Positions 57,036 through 64,000 of a stretch of DNA of 64,000 nt are shown in pieces. The stretch's first letter is position 1, and each line of letters opens with the position of its first letter. Both the position numbers and the translations under genes were made by a program. This stretch comes from Zoroaster sp. YZ-2022. Taxonomy: Eukaryota; Echinodermata; Asteroidea; Forcipulatida; Zoroasteridae. Under the pieces are notes generated by a model. The model ran no database searches and was not told the DNA's origin. It was given only the letters and a program-made list of their open reading frames with translations. The stretch covers positions 18,157,728 through 18,221,727 of the forward strand of contig CM055828.1 of assembly GCA_029582265.1 (NCBI GenBank). The letters run 5' to 3'.

Positions 57036-57670
57036 TAGTATGACCATCGTCGCCATCGTAACATCGATCGGTAAAACTGTAAATTCAGTTTTACCAAAAC
57101 CCATACCTACACTGCCAGAACCTACGCCTAGCGGGTGACGGTGTAAAAGAGTGGATACAAAAAACATTAAAAAATCTAGCGAGTGTATTAGCTAAACTAG
57201 GAGAAAAAGCTTTAGCCGCTTTACCGAGTATTATCGGTGCGGTTATAAGTTGGTTATTTAAAACAGCTTCTAGCATCGTCAGTAGCGGAACAAGTTACCG
57301 CCGGGCCGGGGGCAGAGCACGGTCGGCCCCTCCCCAGGCATCATTCCTAACCACACGTGATTTCGAGAGACCCGTCATGATTACACTTCATGTTTTCAGG
57401 GGAGCTCAAAATAAAGAAAGGGCCCGGTTGATTTGTGTAAGTTCCAGCTCGGGCGGTCCCCAACCACCCCACCCCACCCCCCCCTCCACCAGAATGTTAA
57501 TTTTTTTTTTCTTTGGGGAGGGGGTCCGGGCCCCCACTCCGGGCCGGGGTACGGCTGCCCCCCCAGTCCCCCCTGACGGTCCGCCACTGAGCATCGTCAC
57601 GTGGACGGCGGAACATTGTGGCTCGCATTGACGGGGGTTGGAGTTTTAATTTTAACACGTGCAGAAAAAC
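57036..57670 (+). pseudogene. Amphipathic membrane protein, split by an insertion
   Basis: Starts near the ATG at 57,038 (MTIVAIVTSIGKTV, then LPKPIPTLPEPTPS). It continues in another frame as GVKEWIQKTLKNLASVLAKL and ALAALPSIIGAVISWLF, the pattern of a recurrent Polinton membrane protein with a Pro-rich start and repeated amphipathic helices. A hAT-type MITE (57,280-57,589) interrupts it. The remaining part after the insertion (LALTGVGVLILTRAEKL, about 57,620-57,668) is a final hydrophobic helix in a shifted frame. Lytic or virion-membrane roles have been proposed for such proteins; I cannot tell. Confidence 0.6.
57280..57589. mobile_element. hAT-type MITE in a Polinton gene
   Basis: Begins CAGTAGCGGAACAAG and ends ...GGTCCGCCACTG, i.e. 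inverted CAGTGGCGGACC, the usual hAT terminus. The 8-bp direct repeat AGCATCGT flanks it (57,272-57,279 and 57,590-57,597). It is far more GC-rich than the surrounding Polinton. 310 bp, no transposase. Confidence 0.88.
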
Positions 57671-57691
57671 TCTAGCCTAGCGGTGCTAACG

Positions 57692-59110
57692 CTAGAATAG
57701 CAATTCGTAAATCATAACACCAAGTCCACTTAAAATCGCAAAACCAATAATTAAAGCATTTTTTTCTTCTTGGTGGTTGTCGCGCGATTCTTTTAAAGGG
57801 TCTTGAGTTATTGTAGCTTCAAAGAGTCTTGGGTTATTGTAGAGGAGATTCTTGCACACTCGTTGTTGTAGGGCTCGATACTAGATCATTAGATTCTTCC
57901 ACAGCTTCGCTAGCGTGCTTAGCGGTTAACGGCGGCGTTGATTGTAAAGGTGTAATAGGATGAGGAACGGGTTCTGAATTTGTATCTAAATTTGAACCTA
58001 GAGATAAATCACTCGTCGCGATTAATATATTATTGTTGTATCCTGCATACGTGCCTATTCGTAAATTCATATCGCTCGGCATCATGTATAAATTTTCTCC
58101 GATAGCAAAGTTTAATTGAGAACGAGCGTATTGTAAATTATCTTGATATCGTTGAATAGAAGATTGTAAATCGACCGGAGAATCAATCTCGGCATCCACT
58201 ATATTTATAAATTCACGCTGCGCGTCTAAACCGGTGCCGGGTGTAAGAAATCCACTTTTAACTCGTACTTGAGCTCCCAATAATGCGTAAACGTAGGTTC
58301 TTATAGAGTCGTTTATGCGTTCTGTACCAACATCCGTAAAACCTTTAGCTAATCCTAAAGACAATATAAATTTAGTCCACGCTGTTTCAACGGGTTCAGA
58401 TTGAGAAATGTATTCAACAACGTACGAACCCCAATATCATTAACGCTATTCACTTTATCAAGATTAACATTTTCTTTATCAAAATCCATCCTTTTATTGT
58501 TTTGATGAAACAAAGTTGAATTGTCATAGTTTTTCCCTGGCACTGGAATGTAGCCGTAAATGTTCAAATAATAAGCCGTTCCCAATCCGTTAGAGTTTTT
58601 ATCTACTCGTTGTTTCCAATTATCCGATATTGCGAGGTGAAATTCATTACATAGTCTATTGTACGCGCTAATGTCTATATTGTTGGCAAACGCGTCATAC
58701 AAATTTGAAAAGATGTAGGACAACTCATTTCTTTGAGCATTCGTCTAATTTGATAATGTACGTGAAATCTAAAAACTACGAATCACCAAGTTTGAATGAT
58801 TTAAATGTTCACAACCCACACCGCATCTCGTTGTACTGCAATACGTTACAAAATTTATTTGATTTTGATAAAATTTTAGCGGGTTAGAATGCCAATCATT
58901 TACAACATCGTTGCTATCAACGTGAGGTAACACATAATTTTGAAATGGATTAACGAGTTCTGCGCTAAAAAACTCTGTCTCGTTGATATAAATTTTTATA
59001 CTCGTCAAATCGCTAGCATTAAAATTCTGAGGCGCGTTAAAATTTCCAGATTGCTTATATGGAAATGAAAAATTACTCCGAAACGCTAATGAAATGTCAT
59101 TTATTATTTA
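57692..59110 (-). pseudogene. Large conserved Polinton virion-type protein
   Basis: Reads from about 59,108 downward. Blocks in order: AFRSNFSFPYKQSGNF, LTSIKIYINETEFFSAEL (59,008), DWHSNPLKFYQNQINFV, LVIRSFFRFHVYYQIRRM, DISAYNRLCNEFHL, NSNGLGTAYYLNIYGYIP, LAKGFTDVGTERINDSIRTY, LLGAQVRVKSGFL, SPVDLQSSIQRYQDNLQYAR and YMMPSDMNLRIGTYAGYNNN, then a Ser/Pro/Thr-rich tail and, in another frame, a C-terminal helix IIGFAILSGLGVMIYELL ending at 57,692. I recognise this as a large conserved, mainly helical Polinton protein of unassigned role. Breaks lie near 59,105, 58,770, 58,720, 58,450, 58,360 and 57,840. Confidence 0.7.
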
Positions 59111-59166
59111 AAATTATAAATTTTTAATAATAAAAATGTATCATCTTTGAAATCGAAATTGAAAAA

Positions 59167-59811
59167 AATGGCGGGTTGGTTCAATTAAATGACGTCATCG
59201 ATAATCGCGAGGGTAATCTTACGATATCATTACATAGCGTAAACATTTGGGTGGGATATTACAACGTGCGTAAAAAAGAAAGAATAATTTATCGTACGGT
59301 GGGTGAGCGACAAGATGTCGTAAAGTTTATCGAACCGGGACTTTACAACATTAACGAAATTATCAATATTATAGTAAAAGATGCGTCTTGGATCACGTTC
59401 ACCATCGATAAAACAACAGGTTTTTTCTTGCTAAATTTGACTCAAGAAAACCAATACGTAAAATTTACATCTGGGTTAGCTAATTTACTCGGGCTTCACG
59501 ACGAATTTCTAACTGTGGGAGAATATATTAAAAAAAATTGATGTAAAACTTTTTAAATTCTATACATTCATTGCGATCAAATTTCTACGACCGAAAATTA
59601 TTTCAACGGTAAACCTTGTACTATTTTAAACGCTTTTCCCTTGCAACGTAAATCATTCGGAGAAAGTATGTGGATGGAATATAAAAATCCATTAATGAAA
59701 AAGCTTAAAGTCGGTACTTTTAACGCATTGAGCTTTCAACTTAAAGATTCAAAGGGTAGAGACATACATAATCACGGTTTCCCCGTTATTTTAAATCTAG
59801 AAATTATATAA
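59167..59811 (+). pseudogene. Probable minor capsid (penton-like) protein
   Basis: The first frame (59,176-59,541) has 121 residues rich in beta strand: NLTISLHSVNIWVGYYNV, PGLYNINEIINIIVKDA, FFLLNLTQENQYVKFTSGLA and LLGLHDEF. After a frame change near 59,540 it continues with ILNAFPLQ, FGESMWMEYKNPLMKKLKVG and FQLKDSKGRDIHNHGFPVIL, ending in TAA at 59,809. The pattern recurs in Polintons as a ~215-residue beta-rich protein. Single jelly-roll penton is my best guess; a fibre or other vertex protein is possible. Confidence 0.55.
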
Positions 59812-59814
59812 ATA
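59789..59814 (+). promoter_or_regulatory. Duplicated leader before MASIYGP gene 1
   Basis: AATCTAGAAATTATATAAAT stands directly before the ATG at 59,815 and again before the ATG at 60,845. The TATATAA part is TATA-like. It overlaps the end of the preceding gene. Confidence 0.45.
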
Positions 59815-60807
59815 TGGCGAGCATTTATGGGCCTCCTCGAACGAGCGGCGTAGCTGCTAAAGATAATAATGTATAGATTTATATAGCGCACGTATCCACC
59901 AACTAAGTGGCGCTCAAGGCGCATATATTATTATCCCTGCTCATAAGGCCTATAAGGTCTCATAAATCATTCCTGAAACCATCTCAGCTCCCTGGGGAGT
60001 ATACAGCTCAATTGCTGCCATTTCTAGCGCATATAGAGCAAACCATCTCTGCCTTCACATGTACCCATTTAACCCCTGGGTGGAGAGAGAAGCAATTATG
60101 GTTAAGTGTCTTGCTCAAGGACACAGGTGTCACGGCCGGGGCTCGAACCCACTCTGCTGCTGGCAACACCAGAACTTGAGTTCAGTGCGCTAGACCGCAC
60201 GACAATCCACTTTACGTGCATACAACACACAGGACCTACGGCTTTACGTCCCATCCGAAGGACGAAGCAATTATGGTTAATGCCTTGCTCAAGGACACAA
60301 GTGTCACGACCGCTCGAACCCCTGCTGGCAACACCAGAACTTGAGTTCGGTGCGCTAGACCGCTCGGCCGACACTCCATATAGAGACGAAATTGTACAAA
60401 CAATCTCTCACTATGGTGAAATTTATGAACACCACGGATATATTAACAGAGATGAAATTTTACAAACGTTACCTATAGTCGAAAAATTTAACGTCATACT
60501 CAGATGGTGGGCTACGTCTAAACTACCCTTTTTCATGTTTAACGAGGCGCCAACGTACTGCTCTCTTTTTGTAAATTTTACAAAAGCTAATATTTTTACT
60601 TCATATTCGGCTACGCGTGATTATGCGGCTGACGTTTATTATATTCCTTCTCCAGCGCTAAATAATAGATTTTATTTTATCGATGATGAAATGTCGCATT
60701 TAAAATACGAAATGTGTTTTAAAATGCGAAATGTTCAAAAGGTTTTTGTAGAGGCAACCTTTTTCGATGCGCTAAATTCTAAAATCTGTTTCAATATAAA
60801 AATTTAA
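59815..60807 (+). pseudogene. Beta-rich Polinton protein, paralogue 1, interrupted
   Basis: Starts MASIYGPPRTSGVAAK (59,815-59,862). A 501-bp insertion follows, then the frame resumes with YRDEIVQTISHYGEI (60,383) and runs through FNVILRWWATSKLPFFMFN, ATRDYAADVYYIPSPAL, HLKYEMCFKMRNVQKV and FVEATFFDALNSKICFNIKI to a stop at 60,805. The downstream neighbour begins and ends alike, so the two are tandem paralogues. Short strand-like segments suggest a beta-sandwich such as a fibre or vertex protein; function unknown. Confidence 0.6.
59878..60378 (-). mobile_element. 501-bp SINE-like insertion in the Polinton
   Basis: The 6-bp direct repeat TATAGA flanks it (59,872-59,877 and 60,379-60,384). It opens TTTATATAGCGCACGTATCC and twice contains GCTCGAACCC...GCGCTAGACCGC, which on the minus strand resembles tRNA-type A/B promoter boxes (GGGTTCGAGC). 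The two halves (about 60,100-60,190 and 60,275-60,375) are imperfect repeats. Class uncertain. Confidence 0.65.
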
Positions 60808-60844
60808 AGTTTACCATTAAATTAAATCTAGAAATTATATAAAT

Positions 60845-61357
60845 ATGGCGAGTATTTATGGACCTTTTCGTAGCGATAGTCAAAAAAGCGGAGAGAGTCA
60901 TAACAATAAAATCTTCATCTTTGAAGATACTGGATATATCAGTCCTAGTGAACTTGTATATACTCTATCTTTATCTTCTTTTGATTATTTATATAATTTA
61001 AGCTTTGAAATGTATTGGTATCAAAATCGAATAAATGTTTTTGTTCAAGATTTATTATTGTATTCATTCTATGCAAAAAGTCATAGAGGTGAAAATAATT
61101 CTTATTCTATAGTAAAAAGTGAACAATTTGACGAAGATGATAAAACAGTAAGAAATCAATTATTTTCCCTGAAGGTGATAACTTTTCTTTTCAAATGAAC
61201 CGTTATTTAGAATGTGTAATATGTTTCCTTCAAATTATTATAGAAATTATGCCAAAATCTATTTTCAAGCTACTTTTTTTGGTGCTTTGAATACGGGAAT
61301 ATGCTACGAAATAAAAGTTTTAAAAATTCCAACTAATACTTTCCCCGCAGATTAAAA
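60845..61357 (+). pseudogene. Beta-rich Polinton protein, paralogue 2, frameshifted
   Basis: MASIYGPFRSDSQKSG opens the gene, followed by KIFIFEDTGYISPSELVY, LYNLSFEMYWYQNRINVF and VKSEQFDEDDKTV. The frame is lost near 61,170 and again near 61,240; in other frames FSFQMNRYLECV and ATFFGALNTGICYEIKVL follow, ending near 61,355. Its start, its leader and its ATFF-ALN--IC--IK end match paralogue 1, 38 bp upstream. Confidence 0.6.
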
Positions 61358-61375
61358 AGTTTAAAAAAAATAATC

Positions 61376-61395
61376 TTTACTATTAATAGAAAACA
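61376..61395 (+). promoter_or_regulatory. TTTACTATTAATAGAAAACA leader, copy 1
   Basis: The 20 bp directly before ATG 61,396 are repeated at 61,711-61,730, directly before ATG 61,731. TTTACTATTA is shared with the terminal-repeat leaders. Confidence 0.5.
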
Positions 61396-61734
61396 ATGAC
61401 TACAGATAATATCCAAGACTTGATTCGCTGTGAAGTGGAACGCTTACAAAAAGAAAACGACATTCAAAAAGAATTACAAGCAGAAAAAAACCAACGTGAG
61501 GTTGTATATGAAAAAATTAATGAAATCAATGAAACGTGCGAAGATTTAGATGATTTCATCCAAACTTTCAACTACGTAAAAATGATAACAACGTTTGGTC
61601 TGGCAATTGCACTAAGCTATGCTGCTGCTGCTGTATATGCCATGCCTGACATTCATGAAAAAGCACAACAATTTCGAGAAAAACTTTCTAAAGTAGATTT
61701 TTTTAAATCTTTTACTATTAATAGAAAACAATGA
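61396..61734 (+). CDS. Coiled-coil membrane protein
   Basis: 112 residues, intact. A charged coiled coil (EVERLQKENDIQKELQAEKN to EDLDDFIQTF) is followed by one membrane helix (MITTFGLAIALSYAAAAVYA) and a short basic tail. It overlaps the next start by ATGA. I do not recognise the family; its place among the structural genes suggests a virion or membrane role. Confidence 0.6.
   Translation: MTTDNIQDLIRCEVERLQKENDIQKELQAEKNQREVVYEKINEINETCEDLDDFIQTFNYVKMITTFGLAIALSYAAAAVYAMPDIHEKAQQFREKLSKVDFFKSFTINRKQ
61711..61730 (+). promoter_or_regulatory. TTTACTATTAATAGAAAACA leader, copy 2
   Basis: Lies inside the coding end of the preceding gene, so its identity with copy 1 is not forced by the protein alone. 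It leads directly to the ATG at 61,731. Confidence 0.5.
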
Positions 61735-62353
61735 GCGTACCTATAGAATCAACGAATGTACTTTATCCAAATTTACGACCTATGACGGATAATGATACTA
61801 AAACATTTCGTTTGCAAAAAATAGATAACATTCAAAAGAATTACGAATCAGAAAGAAATGAGCGCAAGCCGTATATAAAAAATATAATAAAATTATCAAC
61901 GCTTGTAGTATCGTAGAAACTCTCGCTGAATTGGGTTGTATGGGAGCAGGAGCTATTGGAATCGCGAGTATCGCCACCGTTATAGCAGCGCCGGTTGGGC
62001 TTGTTTTAGAAGGTTTAGCTTTAGGGTTGGGTGGTGTGGCGTTTGCTCTCAGATACGCGAAATATAAATTATCTAAAAAAGCTAAAAAACACGATGAAAT
62101 TAGAGTTTTAGCATCGTCTAAACTCAACACGATCTAAAACCACGTTTCAAAAGCGATCGAAGACGGTGTCATTACCCAAGATGAATTTTTACTCATCTGC
62201 GAAGAACGAGATAAATTTTCTCAAATGAAAGAAAATATTCGTACGGCGGCTCTACCCGCAGCTCCTAAAAATGATAATGTCGATAAAAAACTAAATGTTA
62301 ATTTAGATCAACAAAACAAAGATCTTATAGAAAAAATTATGAATTTAAAATAA
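61731..62353 (+). pseudogene. Conserved Polinton glycine-rich membrane protein
   Basis: Starts MSVPIESTNVLYPNLRPM with FRLQKIDNIQKNYE. After a frame change near 61,868 it continues with ETLAELGCMGAGAIGIAS, VIAAPVGLVLEGLALGLGGV and the hallmark KKHDEIRVLASSKLNTI. An in-frame TAA (62,135-62,137) follows, then NHVSKAIEDGVITQDEFLL and a polar tail to the stop at 62,351. This is a very common Polinton-associated protein in aquatic animals, with two hydrophobic helices and a KHD-I--LA-SKLN-I motif; function unknown. Confidence 0.75.
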
Positions 62354-62460
62354 ACTTTAGTGTAAATAAATCTTATTATAATCAAAAACCCGCTTCGCAA
62401 ATAGCGGAGCGGGTAAGAGTAACTGATAGACCTCCCCCGTATAATTTAAATTTTTAGCCA

Positions 62461-62760
62461 CTATAAACGTAGAGTCTTTTTAACCAACTCTCTCATCGCT
62501 ATAGTATAATGTCGTCTAGCTTTTAATTCAACGAAATTTAAATAATTTATTTTTAATACATTAACGCATTTCGTACATAAATTTATTGGTGTTTTTGTGC
62601 CATTTTTACATCTTCTACATGCATCGAGTATACTTGCACCATGTCGAATACGCCACAAATGAAGTGGACAAAATACATCACCACACACACTTAGTCTACA
62701 ACACTTTTCTGTTTTGCCAACTAAAAGCCATTCGCATGGAATCATCGCTCTCGTCGTCAT
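62461..62760 (-). CDS. Cysteine-rich zinc-ribbon-like Polinton protein
   Basis: 99 residues, intact. The pattern PCEWLLVGKTEKCCRLSVCG, FCPLHLWRIRHGA, DACRRCKNG and NLCTKCVN gives at least ten cysteines and suits two small zinc-binding knuckles. I recognise similar short Cys-rich proteins from Polintons; DNA or RNA binding or transcription control is plausible but inferred. Its ATG follows a third copy of the terminal-repeat leader. Confidence 0.7.
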   Translation of the reverse strand: MTTRAMIPCEWLLVGKTEKCCRLSVCGDVFCPLHLWRIRHGASILDACRRCKNGTKTPINLCTKCVNVLKINYLNFVELKARRHYTIAMRELVKKTLRL

Positions 62761-62762
62761 CT

Positions 62763-62855
62763 TTACTATTCATCTACATAATAGTAAATCGTTATTTCAA
62801 TTTCTTAGCGACTAAAACCAATATCTTTTTTAGCAGATTAAAAAAAGACTTTTTT
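62763..62855 (-). repeat. Internal third copy of the inner terminal repeat
   Basis: Matches 63,816-63,908 almost exactly from TACTATTCATCTACATAATA through TTAGCGACTAAAACCAATAT to GACTTTTTT, then diverges. On the minus strand it reads directly into the Cys-rich gene. Confidence 0.9.
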
Positions 62856-62893
62856 ATTTAAATGTGATATTTAAATTTAGCTTTCTTCGTTTT

Positions 62894-63805
62894 CTAAAAG
62901 CTTTCGTCTTTAATATAAGCGGAAATTTTTCCCAAATTACCTACCGACGCAGCAATTTTTAACGGAAAGTTTTCAACATGAGGCGCGTAAAATTGTATTT
63001 GTTTGTCTAAAGATGAAATTTTTAATAAAACGCTAAATAAAGTCACCGCAAAAGTAGCCGAATAAGTTGGCTGTTGTTTTTTGTCCGTGTTACCCAATTC
63101 TAAAGCTACGGTGTAAAGACTATCGTTATCGCTATAAAAACTAATGTAATCTAAATTGTGCATGTTTATGTCAATTTTCATGCCTACTTGCAACATTTTT
63201 TTAAGTTTTAAAAAATCGCTACTTTCAACTATATAAGGATATTTATAAATATCATTACGCTCGTCATCGGGTGAACCAATTGAATTCATGTCAACTATCG
63301 TATTAATGCTCACGCTGTCAATTTCTCGTTTTTTTTCACCACACATTTCGACTGTGCAAGTTTCGATATAAATTCGTTCATTTTTTACGTAAATAATTAT
63401 TGGAACTTTTCGTTTAATGTTACGAATCATTCTTTGTAAATGTTTTAAATTAACCATAAATTCAATTGGGCTTTCACATTTAAATTCAAAAAAGTTTTCT
63501 CGGTTTAATACTATATCAATTAGTATTCTTTCCGTTCGATCCGTCGCGCGATAATAAAATCCGTTTTCGTCTACTTTAAAATGAGCCTTTGTCTGAATGC
63601 CTGCTAAAATGTCGATTAAAATTTTAAACGTATAGCCCACTTTAATTTTCAAATAAAAATCATAGTCCTTGTCTTTCTTATTTTTTTCCGCAGCTACAGC
63701 GTCCGGATCATAATCTTAAAATTTTATATCGCTCAACAAGACGGATCGTCTAGGCATATTTTTTAAAACTGGCGTTATCATTTCATATTTTTTTACATTC
63801 TCCAT
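62894..63805 (-). pseudogene. PCNA-like sliding clamp
   Basis: Would encircle DNA and hold a polymerase. The ATG is at 63,805 (MENVKKYEMITPVLKNMPRR). An in-frame TAA at 63,716-63,718 cuts off the first 29 codons, and the frame then stays open to 62,894. The ~252-residue body follows clamp logic: TFKILIDILAGIQTKAHFKV, GFYYRATDRTERILIDIVL, ESPIEFMVNLKHLQRMIRNI, a linker with IDSVSINTIVDMNSI, then VESSDFLKLKKMLQVG, YISFYSDNDSLYTVALELG, TFAVTLFSVLLKISSLDKQI and PLKIAASVGNLGKISAYI, close to the PCNA C-terminal arrangement. The TIR leader lies just upstream. A PCNA fold is inferred from pattern, not searched. Confidence 0.7.
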
Positions 63806-64000
63806 ACTCTCTTTTTACTATTCATCTACATAATAGTAAATCGTTATTTCAATTTCTTAGCGACTAAAACCAATATCTTTTTTAGCACATTAAAAAAAAG
63901 ACTTTTTTCTACAACACACTCAGTCTTTAACAAATCTTACCCCTATACCTATACACAACGTCACGCAACCGCAAACCTTTCATGACGTCATCAAAACAAT
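63803..64000 (-). repeat. Polinton right terminal inverted repeat (cut by window end)
   Basis: Complement of 46,831-47,028. It includes the clamp start codon, the leader block (63,806-63,890), an A/T tract, the GTCACGCAACCGCAAACC word and a TGACGTCA palindrome at the very end of the window. Confidence 0.92.

Larger units (their letters stand above)
46831..64000. mobile_element. Polinton/Maverick element (right end outside window)
   Basis: Terminal inverted repeats of at least ~200 bp (46,831-47,028 and 63,803-64,000) bound about 17 kb of AT-rich DNA coding for pPolB, integrase, packaging ATPase, capsid proteins and a clamp. The match between the ends still holds at the last base of the window, so the true termini lie further out; on the left a start near 46,719-46,725 (AGTAGTATG) is possible. 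Polintons replicate by protein-primed synthesis, integrate with 6-bp duplications and can form virions. Most genes carry breaks. No cysteine protease was found. Confidence 0.93.

Noticed and set aside
60106..60382. N-terminal part of the 233-codon frame ending at 60,807
   Set aside because: It reads through the SINE-like insertion. Only the part after 60,383 belongs to the Polinton gene.

Overview
This is eukaryotic nuclear DNA, very repeat-rich and mostly non-coding, with spliced host exons. The mix of elements suggests a marine invertebrate, perhaps an echinoderm or hemichordate: a Polinton/Maverick, Penelope-like elements, an integrase-type DNA transposon with minisatellite ends, Helentron-like (DINE-1/HINE type) elements and many MITEs, together with frequent 'AGGCCTA' words and an SLC22-type transporter exon. 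The phylum is inferred, not shown.

Layout. 1-23,598: two ~1.95 kb near-identical inverted arms (1-1942 and 21,651-23,598) enclose a fixed 500-N gap, the first exon of an SLC22 organic-ion transporter (minus strand, ~4.5-5.0 kb), a tandem cluster of Helentron-like elements (5.2-11.9 kb) with ~146-bp satellite cores, an isolated promoter-like module (12.8-13.0 kb), a second Helentron-like family (17-18.1 kb) and a 45-bp minisatellite (19-20 kb). 23.6-29.7 kb: intergenic DNA with a non-LTR RT relic and several MITEs. 29.78-33.91 kb: a two-exon gene for a small secreted protein; its intron holds an integrase-type DNA transposon (target duplication TATTTC) and a 5'-truncated Penelope-like element. 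34-41.8 kb: MITEs, a second Penelope relic and another Helentron-like copy ending in about 98 perfect GAA repeats. 41.95-44.53 kb: an inverted-repeat composite element whose centre is a 28S rRNA fragment, itself split by a 295-bp transposon. 46.8-64.0 kb: a Polinton whose right end runs off the window.

The Polinton is the main coded system. It has protein-primed DNA polymerase B, a retrovirus-like integrase, an FtsK/HerA-type packaging ATPase, a double-jelly-roll-type major capsid protein, a probable minor capsid protein, several small structural or membrane proteins and a PCNA-like sliding clamp. Together these would replicate, package and integrate a linear genome. Nearly every long gene carries frameshifts or stops, and two genes are interrupted by later insertions, so this copy is a relic or its sequence has many indel errors. 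The inner ~90 bp of the terminal repeat occurs a third time inside the element. All three copies sit directly upstream of a start codon, which suggests the terminal repeat doubles as a promoter module.
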